Assembly (NCBI RefSeq): GCF_000525855.1
Contig: NZ_AODE01000033.1
Span: forward strand, 1-64,000
Source: Listeria cornellensis FSL F6-0969
GTDB lineage: Bacteria; Bacillota; Bacilli; Lactobacillales; Listeriaceae
Length of the DNA stretch: 64,000 nt
Direction of reading: 5' to 3'
Of the stretch, positions 1 through 8,619 are shown one piece after another (positions within the stretch are counted from its first letter, which is position 1; each line of letters begins with the position of its first letter). A program made the position numbers and the translations under genes. The notes below the pieces were generated by a model that worked only from the letters and a program-made list of their open reading frames with translations, searched no databases and had not been told where the DNA came from.

Positions 1-453
1 TAGAAACGCAGGTTGGGCAGCTGAAATCGCTCGTAAATTTGGCCGCTTCTGGTGGTAAAAAGGTAATCTTGCACGCTGATCTCATTCATGGCTTAAAAAA
101 ATGATGAATACGCGGTGGACTTCTTGTGTCAAGACGTTCGACCAGCTGGAATTATTTCGACAAGAGGAAACGTCATTTTAAAAGCAAAACAACATAAGGT
201 TCTCGCGATTCAGCGATTATTTATGCTAGACTCGAGCGCGTTTACAAAAGGAACCGCGCTTGTTCAAAAAATAAAACCGGATTATATTGAATTGTTGCCT
301 GGAATCTTGCCTACGATGGTGGAACAAATGACGGAGCTACTTCACATTCCTGTCATCGCTGGTGGCTTGATTACAACGCAGGCACAGATCGATGAAATTT
401 TAGCAGCGAAAGCGACGGCTATCACGACATCTCAAAAATCACTTTGGAAATGA
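1..453 (+). CDS. glpP: GlpP-type glycerol operon antiterminator, 5' partial, one frameshift
   Basis: C-terminal part of a GlpP-family regulator, an RNA-binding protein that in Bacillus responds to glycerol-3-phosphate and prevents early termination of glp transcripts. The start lies before the window. The frame opening at base 3 encodes a typical GlpP segment (VILHADLIHGL) and stops after a run of seven A at 95-101; the rest (YAVDFLCQDVRPAGIIS, then PVIAGGLI) continues in the next frame to 453. Six A would restore one frame, so the break is probably a +1 homopolymer error. Followed 12 bases later by a ribokinase gene. Family call rests on recognised TIM-barrel motifs; the effector is inferred. 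Confidence 0.8.
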
Positions 454-465
454 GGGATTAGGAAG

Positions 466-1327
466 ATGGGAAAGATTGTTGTTATTGGAAGTATTAATAT
501 GGATATTGCGACGGAACTGGCGGGGATGCCAGAGCTTGGTGAAACGGTGAAGGGTGAAGACGCCTTGATTTCGCCAGGTGGTAAGGGTGCGAATCAAGCG
601 GTTGCTGCCGCGAAACTTGGTGGCGACGTGGCGATGGTTGGTATGATTGGAAACGATGCATTTGGAGCGGATGCTTTGGCGAATCTGAATTCTTTTTGTA
701 TTGACGTGACACATGTGCGCAGTGTGGATTTGACGACCGGTCTGGCGATGATTTTGCGGGGAACATGGCGACAACCGAATTATCGTTGCTCCTGGGGCGA
801 ATAACGCCTGGCCTGATGACTTACCACTTGAGGAGATTATCGCAGAGGCATCGATTGTATTGTTGCAAAATGAGATTCCGTTCTGGGTGATTGAAAAAGC
901 GGTGGATATTGCGATGGAGCACGAGGTACCAACTATTTTTGATCCTGCGCCTGTAGATCATTTTTCAGTTTCATTTTTGCAGAAGATAACGTATTTGACG
1001 CCGAACGAGACGGAGTTTAAGCAGTTACCCGATAATATTTTGCAAGGGAACACGGAAGCACTACTTGTAACGCGAGGAAAAGATGGCGTTCGGGTCTGTG
1101 ATGCTTCGGGAGATGCGGATATTGCTGCTGTAAATGTGGATGTCAAAGATTCTACTGGGGCAGGGGATACCTTTAATGGTGCTTTCGCGGTGGCCATCAC
1201 TACAGGAAAAACCTTGCGTGATTCTGTCTGTTTTGCTAACCAAGCTGCTGCGCAAAGCACTACAAAAATCGGTGCCCAAGTCGGTATGCCACTTTTCGAA
1301 GATATAGAAGCTAATCTCAAGAAATAG
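466..1327 (+). CDS. rbsK: Ribokinase-like PfkB sugar kinase, one frameshift
   Basis: ATP-dependent sugar kinase of the PfkB family, most like ribokinase (ribose to ribose-5-phosphate, cytoplasmic). The N-terminus has the GSINMD and GGKGANQAVAAA signatures that line the sugar site; the C-terminus has DSTGAGDTFNGAF, which holds the anion hole and catalytic Asp. The frame breaks at the G4 run 758-761: removing one G joins GLAMILREHGDN to RIIVAPGANN and gives 286 aa, a normal ribokinase length. An A/G-rich Shine-Dalgarno (GGAAG) precedes the ATG. No ribose transporter or RbsR lies nearby, so the physiological sugar is uncertain. It is followed by a terminator. Confidence 0.82.
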
Positions 1328-1345
1328 AGGTTAGTTTTTTTTAGT
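1312..1345 (+). terminator. Intrinsic terminator after rbsK
   Basis: The arms CTAATCTC and GAGGTTAG (one G-U pair) enclose a short A-rich loop and are followed by eight T. The left arm overlaps the last codons of rbsK. It separates the glpP-rbsK transcript from pflB. Confidence 0.7.
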
Positions 1346-1521
1346 TAGAACAGTCATGTAGAAAGCTAGTGATAGCAACAATACCTGATTTGATACAGAG
1401 ACTTCCAAACGGCTTCTGTATTATAACAGAAATACGAATTTAGAATGGTACAGAAATATTACAATGTTGCAGCTAAATTATTTTTGTACTTATTTAATAA
1501 TCATGACAATCTAAGAAAGTA

Positions 1522-1537
1522 TGTGATACCAATCACT
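1522..1537. promoter_or_regulatory. Candidate Crp/Fnr-family operator upstream of pflB
   Basis: TGTGA-TACCAA-TCACT matches the TGTGA-N6-TCACA consensus used by Fnr/ArcR/Crp proteins in Firmicutes at nine of ten defined positions. It lies about 180 bases before pflB, in a 390-base gap, and about 110 bases upstream of the likely transcription start. Oxygen control of pfl genes by this family is known elsewhere; here it is an inference from one motif. Confidence 0.45.
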
Positions 1538-1627
1538 TGGCGCTAAAAAAACAATGTAAGCACTTTAATTTGATGAAAAAGCACTAAAAATTTTTTATGT
1601 GAAAACTGTAGCATTATTTTTATTTTG

Positions 1628-1636
1628 TGGTATGAT
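1628..1636 (+). promoter_or_regulatory. Extended -10 promoter of pflB
   Basis: TGG-TATGAT is an extended -10 element (TGnTATAAT type), about 80 bases before the pflB start. I see no good -35 hexamer at 17 bases, which fits an extended -10 promoter. The rest of the 1346-1627 gap is AT-rich and holds the Fnr-like box but no gene. Confidence 0.5.
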
Positions 1637-1717
1637 AACAGTATAGAAGTTACTTGGGTAGCTTTGCTCAATTTTTAACGCTCATAAACGAACAATAAAA
1701 CGTAGGAGGTTTCCGTG

Positions 1718-3949
1718 ATGAAAGAACAATGGTTTGAATTTACAGGTGGTAACTGGGAACATGAAATTGATGTAAGAGACTTTATTATGAAGAACTACAG
1801 ATTGTATGAAGGTGACGATACTTTCCTAGTAGGTCCTACAGATGCAACATCGCAATTATGGGATCAAGTAATGGATTTAACAAAGCAAGAGCGGGAAAAC
1901 GGCGGTGTGTTAGATATGGATACAAAAATTGTATCGACTATCACATCACATGATCCTGGATACTTAAACAAAGAGTTAGAAACAGTAGTAGGCGTCCAAA
2001 CAGATGTACCTTTCAAACGCTCACTACAACCGTTCGGCGGAATCCGTATGGCAGAACTTGCCTGTGAAGCTTATGGCTATGAAGTCGACAAAGAGATTTC
2101 AAGCATTTTCAGAGATTGGCGCAAAACGCATAATCAAGGTGTTTTTGATGCTTATAACGATGAAATGCGTGCAGCTCGTAAATCCGGTATTATTACAGGA
2201 CTTCCAGATGCATATGGCCGTGGACGTATCATCGGTGACTACCGTCGTGTAGCATTATACGGTGTGGATCGTCTAATCGAAGACAAGAAAAACGACTTAA
2301 AAAATACAGGTCTTCGCACAATGAGCGACGATATTATTCGCTTACGTGAAGAGTTAAACGAACAAATCCGCGCATTAGCTGAATTGAAACAACTGGGAAT
2401 GCAACATGGTTTTGATATTTCTAAACCAGCAACAACAGCACAAGAAGCTTTCCAATGGTTATACTTCGGTTACCTTGCAGCGATTAAAGAACAAAACGGA
2501 GCGGCAATGAGTTTAGGCCGTACGTCTACATTCCTTGATATTTTCGTAGAACGCGATCTTCGCAACGGTACATTAACAGAAGTGGAAGCACAAGAAATCG
2601 TGGATCATTTCATTATGAAACTACGCCTTGTAAAATTCGCTCGTACACCAGACTACAATGAATTGTTCTCTGGAGATCCAACATGGGTGACAGAATCAAT
2701 CGGTGGTATCACAGAAGATGGGCTACCACTTGTAACGAAGAATTCCTTCCGTTTCTTGCACACATTAAACAACTTAGGACCAGCTCCTGAGCCAAACTTA
2801 ACCGTACTTTGGTCGACACAATTACCATCAGGATTCAAGAAATTCTGTGCTAAAATGTCCATCAAAACAAGCGCTATCCAATATGAAAACGATGATGTTA
2901 TGCGTCCTAAATGGGGCGACGACTACGGAATCGCATGTTGTGTATCCGCAATGCGCATCGGTAAACAAATGCAATTCTTCGGCGCACGTGCCAACCTTGC
3001 AAAAACATTACTTTATGCGATCAACGGTGGTGTGGATGAGAAATCAAAAGCACAAGTTGGGCCAGCTTTCCAACCGATTACTTCTGAAGTACTAGACTAT
3101 GAAGAAGTAATGGCGAAGTTTGACGAAATGATGGAATGGATTGCTGAACTATATCTAAATACACTAAACGTTATCCATTATATGCATGATAAATACGCGT
3201 ATGAACGTCTAGAAATGGCGCTTCATGATACACATGTATTACGTACGATGGCAACTGGTATCGCTGGCCTTTCTGTTGCAGCCGATTCTTTAAGTGCTAT
3301 CAAACATGCACAAGTAAAACCAATCCGTGATGAAAATGGTATCGCTGTTGATTTTGAAATCATCGGTGACTATCCTAAATACGGAAACAATGACGATCGC
3401 GTGGATGAAATCGCTGTTGACCTTCTAAAAGCATTCATGACGAAAGTAAGAAAACATAAAACTTACCGTGACTCCGTTCACACAACATCTGTTCTTACTA
3501 TCACATCTAACGTTGTATATGGTAAGAAAACTGGTAACACACCAGACGGACGTCGTGCTGGCGAACCATTCGCACCAGGAGCAAACCCAATGCACGGTCG
3601 CGATACAAAAGGCGCTCTAGCTTCGTTATCATCTGTTGCAAAACTTCCATATGAATATGGACAAGATGGTATTTCGAATACATTCTCGATCGTGCCAAAA
3701 GCATTAGGTCGCGAAGACGAGTCACAAATCAATAATCTTGTAGCTATGCTTGATGCTTACTCAACAAAAATGGGGCATCATTTAAATATCAACGTCTTCA
3801 ACCGTGACACATTACTTGATGCGATGGATCACCCAGAAGAGTACCCACAATTAACAATCCGTGTATCTGGTTACGCTGTTAACTTCATTAAATTAACACG
3901 TGAGCAACAATTGGATGTCATACATCGTACCATGCACGAATCTATGTAA
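1718..3949 (+). CDS. pflB: Pyruvate formate-lyase
   Basis: Glycyl-radical enzyme converting pyruvate and CoA to acetyl-CoA and formate under anaerobic conditions. 743 aa. The active-site cysteine pair lies in GIACCVSAM (near residue 407) and the radical Gly in RVSGYAVNF near residue 718, as in characterised PflB. The Shine-Dalgarno AGGAGG ends 8 bases before ATG 1718; a GTG directly upstream at 1715 is too close to be preferred. Codon usage is highly biased and the gene has no frameshift, as expected of a highly expressed gene. The cognate activase follows about 235 bases downstream, beyond a repeat hairpin. Confidence 0.97.
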   Translation: MKEQWFEFTGGNWEHEIDVRDFIMKNYRLYEGDDTFLVGPTDATSQLWDQVMDLTKQERENGGVLDMDTKIVSTITSHDPGYLNKELETVVGVQTDVPFKRSLQPFGGIRMAELACEAYGYEVDKEISSIFRDWRKTHNQGVFDAYNDEMRAARKSGIITGLPDAYGRGRIIGDYRRVALYGVDRLIEDKKNDLKNTGLRTMSDDIIRLREELNEQIRALAELKQLGMQHGFDISKPATTAQEAFQWLYFGYLAAIKEQNGAAMSLGRTSTFLDIFVERDLRNGTLTEVEAQEIVDHFIMKLRLVKFARTPDYNELFSGDPTWVTESIGGITEDGLPLVTKNSFRFLHTLNNLGPAPEPNLTVLWSTQLPSGFKKFCAKMSIKTSAIQYENDDVMRPKWGDDYGIACCVSAMRIGKQMQFFGARANLAKTLLYAINGGVDEKSKAQVGPAFQPITSEVLDYEEVMAKFDEMMEWIAELYLNTLNVIHYMHDKYAYERLEMALHDTHVLRTMATGIAGLSVAADSLSAIKHAQVKPIRDENGIAVDFEIIGDYPKYGNNDDRVDEIAVDLLKAFMTKVRKHKTYRDSVHTTSVLTITSNVVYGKKTGNTPDGRRAGEPFAPGANPMHGRDTKGALASLSSVAKLPYEYGQDGISNTFSIVPKALGREDESQINNLVAMLDAYSTKMGHHLNINVFNRDTLLDAMDHPEEYPQLTIRVSGYAVNFIKLTREQQLDVIHRTMHESM

Positions 3950-3951
3950 GT

Positions 3952-4072
3952 CAGCGAAACGAGAAACGCTAATCTTCGTCGTTAAAAGCTGTGTTCCGAT
4001 GCTCATGTACAGTCGTACACTCTGCTTCGGTACTCGCTTTTGCCTAGAATCTTAGCATTTCTCGTTCCGCTG
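3952..4072 (-). repeat. Long hairpin repeat, family A copy 1
   Basis: Arms of about 22 bases (CAGCGAAACGAGAAA... and its near complement) enclose an inner hairpin whose apical core, with CTCATGTACA and CGTACACTCTGCTTCGG, matches the loops of copies at 36234 and 44980. The outer arm sequence is unrelated to those copies. The mismatches inspected in the outer arms become G-U pairs in minus-strand RNA, the strand that also matches the core orientation. It sits between pflB and pflA. Confidence 0.7.
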
Positions 4073-4118
4073 AGGTTTTGCGGGGACTTTGAAGTTCTGC
4101 GAGAGAACATCGGGCTTT

Positions 4119-4144
4119 AGGGATTGCGTTTTTTTGCAATCCCT
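4119..4144 (+). promoter_or_regulatory. Hairpin with poly-T loop in the pflA leader
   Basis: A perfect 9-bp stem (AGGGATTGC / GCAATCCCT) has GTTTTTTT as its loop and no T tract after it, so it is not a standard terminator. It lies 40 bases before the pflA start and could be an mRNA stabiliser or processing site. Confidence 0.4.
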
Positions 4145-4184
4145 GTCTGTTGTAAATTTATTACCTGAAAGGAAGAGGAGTCAA

Positions 4185-4931
4185 ATGTCTGAAGTTACTG
4201 GTCGTGTTCATTCTGTAGAAACAATGGGGACTGTTGATGGTCCTGGAATTCGTTTTATTGTTTTTATGCAGGGCTGTTTATTGCGTTGCCAATTTTGTCA
4301 TAATCCGGATACGTGGAAGATTGGAATTGGGGAGGAAAGAACCGCTCAGGATGTTTTCGAGGAAGCTTATAAATATAAGGCTTTCATGGATGCTTCAGGT
4401 GGAGGAATTACGGTTAGTGGGGGAGAACCCTTGCTACAAGTAGATTTTCTGATTGAACTCTTTACCCTTTGTCAAAAAGCTGGAATCCATACGACAATCG
4501 ATTCTTGTGGTGGTTGCTTTACAAGAGATCCTGAATTTATCGAAAAGCTAGATCGCTTAATGGAAGTGACAGATTTAATTTTACTGGATATTAAGCAAAT
4601 CAATCCAGAGAAACATTTAAAATTAACAACGCGTCCAAATGCGCCGATTCTGGATTTTGCACAGTATCTTGCTGATAAAGAACAGCCGATTTGGATTCGT
4701 CATGTGTTAATCCCAACGAAAACGGATGATCCAGAAGATTTGACGAAACTGCACGAATTTATTACGAAGCTACCTAATGTACAACGCGTTGAAGTGCTAC
4801 CTTACCATACAATGGGTGTATACAAGTGGGAGAGTCTTGGTATCCGTTATCCACTTGAAGGAATTGAAGCTCCTGAAGATGATGTTGTTAAGATGGCTAA
4901 TGCGATTTTAGAAACGCAAAAATATAATTGA
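4185..4931 (+). CDS. pflA: Pyruvate formate-lyase activating enzyme (radical SAM)
   Basis: Radical SAM enzyme that abstracts hydrogen from the PflB glycine to generate its radical. 248 aa from ATG 4185, preceded by a GGAAGAGGAG Shine-Dalgarno. The 4Fe-4S motif CxxxCxxC is at residues 31, 35 and 38 (GCLLRCQFCHNPD), and the SAM-binding glycine motif is ITVSGGEPLLQ. The frame is open further upstream, but those 32 residues overlap the repeat-rich leader and do not look like protein. An efficient terminator follows. Partner: PflB immediately upstream. Confidence 0.96.
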   Translation: MSEVTGRVHSVETMGTVDGPGIRFIVFMQGCLLRCQFCHNPDTWKIGIGEERTAQDVFEEAYKYKAFMDASGGGITVSGGEPLLQVDFLIELFTLCQKAGIHTTIDSCGGCFTRDPEFIEKLDRLMEVTDLILLDIKQINPEKHLKLTTRPNAPILDFAQYLADKEQPIWIRHVLIPTKTDDPEDLTKLHEFITKLPNVQRVEVLPYHTMGVYKWESLGIRYPLEGIEAPEDDVVKMANAILETQKYN

Positions 4932-4936
4932 TATTG

Positions 4937-4968
4937 GAGAGCGCAGATGACATTTCGCGCTCTTTTAT
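4937..4968 (+). terminator. Terminator after pflA
   Basis: AGAGCGC / GCGCTCT stem with an 11-12 base loop, followed by TTTTATT. Confidence 0.75.
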
Positions 4969-5091
4969 TACTTTCAGATTACAAAAAAGCTTTTTTTATA
5001 TCAAAAAAATCAATTTCGCGACCATTTATCCTTGAATTATATAACAATCTATGTTTAAATTGTCTTATGAAAGAAAAGGAGGCCATGATGG

Positions 5092-5979
5092 ATGAGACAG
5101 AGCAGAAGTTCGAAAACAGCAACAAATAGTAAGTCGTCGAAATTTAAGTGGCTCATTGCTATTGTTTTGACAACTCTTGTATTAACCATTGGGGGATTAG
5201 TCGCAACAAATAACTTATTTACAAATACCGCTTCATCCAAAGATTTGCTTGTATTAAAAGCTGAAGCGATCTCTGTACAGCACTGGAAAGTCCCGCCCAA
5301 GCAACAAAGTATTAGTTCTGCGCCAAAAGATCCACCAGGACCAGCAGTGGGAAAAAAGGTCGTTTACTTAACGTTCGATGATGGACCTAGCATACATTTA
5401 AAACAATTTTTAGAAGTTCTTGAAAAAGAGAAAGCTCCCGCATCTTTTTTCTTTGTTGGAAACGAGTTCGCCAATGGTGACAAGGAAACGTATCAGCGCA
5501 TGATTGATAGTGGTTTTGTAATTGGTTTACATAGCTACACACACAATGCAAAGAAACTATATCGCAAAAAGAATCCTACATTTATTAGTGAAATGAGCCG
5601 TGAGCGCGATGATTTTGAAAGAATTAGCGGTATTCGTACCAACTTGATTCGAGCGCCTTATGGTAGTACGTATCTCACAAAGAATCAGATTGAGCAAACA
5701 AAGCAAAATGATTTCCGGTTAGTTGATTGGAATATCGATAGCAACGATTGGCGTTATAGTCCAGGCAATTCAGGGGCAGTGTATCAAAATGTACTCTCTC
5801 AAGTGAATGCTTATGAAGGCAGCGACGAACCATTAGTTATTCTGTTCCACGAACGTAAAAATACATTAGATGCATTGCCTAGAGTGATTAAAATGTTACG
5901 TGATAAAGGTTATGTGTTCCAAGCATATCACGAGAACGAAACTTTACACCAAAACTTCAAAAAAGATCCTAATTTATGA
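5092..5979 (+). CDS. Membrane-anchored NodB-type polysaccharide deacetylase
   Basis: Carbohydrate esterase family 4 protein, 295 aa, probably acting on peptidoglycan or another wall glycan outside the cell. The N-terminus is basic and followed by one TM segment (about 20-39) without a cleavage site, then a linker. All five NodB motifs are visible: TFDDGP (94-99), HSYTH (147-151), RAPYG (187-191), DWNIDSNDW (212-220) and ILFHE (His 253). The start at 5092 is chosen because AAAGGAGG lies about 9 bases upstream; an overlapping ATG in another frame gives only 14 codons. Possible peptidoglycan N-acetylglucosamine deacetylase, but the substrate cannot be read from sequence. Confidence 0.85.
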   Translation: MRQSRSSKTATNSKSSKFKWLIAIVLTTLVLTIGGLVATNNLFTNTASSKDLLVLKAEAISVQHWKVPPKQQSISSAPKDPPGPAVGKKVVYLTFDDGPSIHLKQFLEVLEKEKAPASFFFVGNEFANGDKETYQRMIDSGFVIGLHSYTHNAKKLYRKKNPTFISEMSRERDDFERISGIRTNLIRAPYGSTYLTKNQIEQTKQNDFRLVDWNIDSNDWRYSPGNSGAVYQNVLSQVNAYEGSDEPLVILFHERKNTLDALPRVIKMLRDKGYVFQAYHENETLHQNFKKDPNL

Positions 5980-5984
5980 GTTAG

Positions 5985-6026
5985 AAGCATTGTTTTTCTC
6001 TTAAAAGAGAGAGATGATGCTTTTAT
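5985..6026 (+). terminator. Terminator after the deacetylase gene
   Basis: AAGCAT / ATGCTT outer pairs and CTCTT / AAGAG inner pairs, followed by TTTTATT. The remaining bases to 6212 are AT-rich and hold no convincing gene. Confidence 0.7.
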
Positions 6027-6056
6027 TGTGTAGTTACGTTTCAATATTATCAAACT

Positions 6057-6093
<37 letters not shown>

Positions 6094-6212
6094 GACAATA
6101 TGAAATAAGCAGGAAAAACCTTCTCTCCCCTTACTTTTTCTATTGTCTTTTCTAGTTTCGTGTTTCATTTTATATAACAATGTTCTATCATTTATTTCTT
6201 TTCCTTGTAGAC

Positions 6213-6449
6213 CTATTTTTTGAGTAAGTCTCCACATCTTTTTTTGTAGAATAATGCCAACTTTCTAGAACTGCCGTGGTCAAATACATACAGCGGTCTT
6301 AATTTATCCATACTGATTACGCTAGATAGATTAGATCTTGACATGCCTAGAAATTCTGCAACTTGCTTTTGGGACATTAAATACTTGTTCAAATCACCAA
6401 TAATTTTTTGTTTTATCACGATATCGTTTTCATGGAACACGATTTTCAC
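6213..6449 (-). CDS. Small HTH protein, possible excisionase-like partner of the recombinase
   Basis: 78-aa protein starting at a GTG six bases after the recombinase stop, so translation is probably coupled. The central segment SQKQVAEFLGMSRSNLSSVI reads as a helix-turn-helix, followed by a short basic C-terminus (KKRCGDLLKK). Size and position recall excisionases or small regulators downstream of tyrosine recombinases, but I do not recognise a named family. No phage genes flank the pair. Function unassigned beyond probable DNA binding. Confidence 0.6.
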   Translation of the reverse strand: MKIVFHENDIVIKQKIIGDLNKYLMSQKQVAEFLGMSRSNLSSVISMDKLRPLYVFDHGSSRKLALFYKKRCGDLLKK

Positions 6450-6455
6450 GCCTTT

Positions 6456-7340
6456 CTATGATTTTTTACCACGTGGATGATATTTCTGGATGGTGTTTTG
6501 CTTTGAATTAATTTCTACTTTTTCATAGATCTGTGTTGTTAGTATCGATACATGTCCCAGCAGTGTCTGGATATATCTGTTATCCCAACCATTTTCTAAT
6601 GATGCAATAGCAAACGAATGGCGTAAAATTGATGGCGTTAACTTCATATCTAATTCTTTACCAATTGCTGTGATTGCTTGATAAATGATATATCCATGAA
6701 TCATAAGACCGTTTTCCCAATTTATAAAAAAAGAAGAATGATAAAGATGTTGCTGTTCCAGCATGCTTTGACGCTTTTCTAGGTGATTAAGTATCAACGG
6801 CTCCAAACTTTTGCTATAAAAAGTATAACGACTACTACCATTATCGCCTGTCACAACAATACTTCCATCAATAAAATCGAAATCTGACAACACTAATCTC
6901 TGCATTTCAGAAGGCTTCATACCTGTTGCATAGATAAAATCGAATAGAAAGCGCTGATAATTCGATATTCGATTATTCGCTAGCATTCGGACATATAATG
7001 AGTGGATTTCTTGCTCATATAGTACACGAACAAACTTACGAACCGGCGCTCGTGGTTTAAATCGAGCAAAGGGGTTGTTGATATTCGGATTCTCGTTAGA
7101 TACAAAATGATAAAAATGGCGTAATATCTTGATATGACTGTAAAGTGTAGATATAGCTAACTTCTTTTCTAATTCCTTATAATAGATATAGACCTCCTTT
7201 TTAGAAACTTCCAACGAGCCGAATCTTTGCATATAGTTCTGAATGATTTTTTTCGATTGCTGTGTCGTCGATTCTGAACGCGATTTTGATTTTAATAAGC
7301 TGATATAGTCTTCTAATTCTGCTATGTTGATCACCTCCAT
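6456..7340 (-). CDS. Tyrosine recombinase-like protein with altered active site
   Basis: 294 aa from ATG 7340. N-terminal SAM-like core-binding domain, then a catalytic domain whose fold is recognisable from YATGMKPSEM, LTPSILRHSFA and LLGHVSILTTQIYEKV. The C-terminal Arg 240, His 263 and nucleophile Tyr 272 are present, but the first catalytic Arg is Lys 142, the position of the box II His is Ser 237, and the usual GKG(N)K lysine loop reads TGDNGSS. It may be inactive, regulatory or unusually specialised. The start is unclear: an extended -10 (TGCTATAAT) ends only four bases before the ATG, and a perfect Shine-Dalgarno GGAGGTGATC overlaps it, positioned for an ATA codon at 7325. Confidence 0.8.
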   Translation of the reverse strand: MEVINIAELEDYISLLKSKSRSESTTQQSKKIIQNYMQRFGSLEVSKKEVYIYYKELEKKLAISTLYSHIKILRHFYHFVSNENPNINNPFARFKPRAPVRKFVRVLYEQEIHSLYVRMLANNRISNYQRFLFDFIYATGMKPSEMQRLVLSDFDFIDGSIVVTGDNGSSRYTFYSKSLEPLILNHLEKRQSMLEQQHLYHSSFFINWENGLMIHGYIIYQAITAIGKELDMKLTPSILRHSFAIASLENGWDNRYIQTLLGHVSILTTQIYEKVEINSKQNTIQKYHPRGKKS

Positions 7341-7344
7341 TTTT

Positions 7345-7353
7345 ATTATAGCA
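7345..7353 (-). promoter_or_regulatory. Extended -10 promoter abutting the recombinase start
   Basis: On the minus strand TGC-TATAAT ends four bases before the ATG at 7340. A normal start site 6-8 bases downstream would fall in or after that ATG, giving a leaderless message or an initiation codon further in. Confidence 0.5.
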
Positions 7354-7456
7354 TATTCTAATTGTGAGTAACCGGTCAAAAAACAACATTTTTTTTATTG
7401 TAAAACGATATATTTTAGTTTATAATCGATATATACTATTAAATGAGGTGTTTTTT

Positions 7457-7939
7457 ATGGAACGTGGATCGACCTTGCTTTTAAAACTTGCTATTCTCTT
7501 TATCGGGCTTGTTATACTTGCTCTATGTATTTTTGGATTACCCGCACTAGCTTTAGAAGCTGGGAGAAATGACCCTGATTTTGCGCGGTGGCTTTATCCC
7601 ATTCTGATTACGATGTATATTGCTGCGGTGCCATTTTTTATCGGCTTGTATCAGGCACTAAAGGTCTTGACTTACATTGATAAACAGAAGGCTTTCTCTG
7701 AGCTTTCCGTGCGAGCTTTGAAGCGTATAAAGTACTGTGCGATCATCATTAGCGGGCTTTATATTCTTAGTTTACCGCTTTTCTATTGTCTCGCACAGCA
7801 AGATGATGCGCCTGGAATTGTCGTCATTGGGCTTATTCTTACGTTTGCGTCCATTGTTGTTGCTACTTTTGCGGCGGTTCTTCAGAGAATTTTGCAAGAA
7901 GCTGTGGCTATTAAATCTGAAAACGACTTGACGGTCTGA
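7457..7939 (+). CDS. DUF2975-type integral membrane protein
   Basis: 160 aa, about four TM segments with the arrangement of the DUF2975 family (hydrophobic helices near 8-30, 48-70, 95-118 and 126-146 and a basic loop KALKRIKY-like between them). The start at ATG 7457 follows a GAGGTG Shine-Dalgarno; in-frame codons upstream are discarded. The next gene encodes a YozG-like Cro/C1 regulator, the usual partner of DUF2975 proteins in Firmicutes. The pair is widespread but its role is poorly defined; membrane sensing linked to the regulator is inference. Confidence 0.75.
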   Translation: MERGSTLLLKLAILFIGLVILALCIFGLPALALEAGRNDPDFARWLYPILITMYIAAVPFFIGLYQALKVLTYIDKQKAFSELSVRALKRIKYCAIIISGLYILSLPLFYCLAQQDDAPGIVVIGLILTFASIVVATFAAVLQRILQEAVAIKSENDLTV

Positions 7940-7952
7940 GGTGAATGGATAT

Positions 7953-8165
7953 ATGGCGATTATAATTAATATTGATGTGCAGCTGGCCAAAAAGAAAATG
8001 AGTGTCACCGAGCTATCCGAAAAAGTCGGTATAACGATGGCTAATATTTCAATACTGAAAAACGGTAAAGCAAAAGCCATTCGATTCTCTACGCTAGCAG
8101 CCATTTGTGTGGCATTGGATTGTCAGCCCGGAGATTTATTGGAATACCAGCCTGATGAATCATGA
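7953..8165 (+). CDS. YozG-like Cro/C1 HTH regulator
   Basis: 70 aa, one HTH_26-type domain (LAKKKMSVTELSEKVGIT, then TLAAICVALDCQPGDLLEY). The ATG at 7953 has GAGGTG nine bases upstream, overlapping the stop of the membrane gene, so the two are translationally coupled. Short regulators of this type are typically encoded with DUF2975 membrane proteins. No target is visible. Confidence 0.85.
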   Translation: MAIIINIDVQLAKKKMSVTELSEKVGITMANISILKNGKAKAIRFSTLAAICVALDCQPGDLLEYQPDES

Positions 8166-8170
8166 CAAAA

Positions 8171-8208
8171 ATAAAGCATGCTAGCGGGAAAAAGCTAGCA
8201 TGCTTTAT
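8171..8208. terminator. Bidirectional terminator between convergent genes
   Basis: Perfect 15-bp stem, ATAAAGCATGCTAGC and its complement, with an eight-base loop and T-rich flanks on both strands. It serves the HTH gene and the convergent cupin gene. Confidence 0.88.
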
Positions 8209-8214
8209 TTGATT

Positions 8215-8604
8215 TCAGAGCGCGTTATAATGCTCCTCACTTACTGGTTCTAACCAATTCGTGCCGCCATTTTGAGGATTTGTGGTAATAGCAAGATGTA
8301 CAAATTCACTATCCTTTGCTGCACCATGCCAATGTTTCAGATTGGCCGGGATTGTAACCACATCACCAACATGCAATTTTTGCGCTGGCTTCCCTTCTTC
8401 TTGGTAGTAACCTTCTCCGCTTGTGACTAATAGAATCTGCCCACCATCATGAGCATGCCAATTATTTCGCGCTCCTGGCTCAAATGTCACGTTCCCAATC
8501 GGGCAATTAAATTCCGTTCCTTCTGGTACAAGCATTTCCAAATACGCTGTCCCTGTAAAATAATTATTCGTAATCACGTCACCTTTTTTGAAAATTGCAG
8601 ACAT
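8215..8604 (-). CDS. Small cupin protein
   Basis: 129-aa single-domain cupin. Motif 1 is W-H-A-H-DGGQ-ILLVTSGEG and motif 2 GDVVTIPANLKHWHGA, giving the His/Glu metal-binding set. It resembles the carboxymuconolactone/mandelonitrile-lyase-like cupins often found beside MerR regulators and oxidoreductases. It is the last gene of an SDR-MerR-cupin operon (15-base gap after merR). Substrate unknown; possible roles are detoxification of a reactive carbonyl or quinone. Confidence 0.8.
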   Translation of the reverse strand: MSAIFKKGDVITNNYFTGTAYLEMLVPEGTEFNCPIGNVTFEPGARNNWHAHDGGQILLVTSGEGYYQEEGKPAQKLHVGDVVTIPANLKHWHGAAKDSEFVHLAITTNPQNGGTNWLEPVSEEHYNAL

Positions 8605-8619
8605 GCTATCAGCTCCTTT

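Noticed and set aside
4089-4184. N-terminal extension of PflA by 32 residues
   Set aside because: The extension lies over leader hairpins and lacks a Shine-Dalgarno; the ATG at 4185 has a good one.
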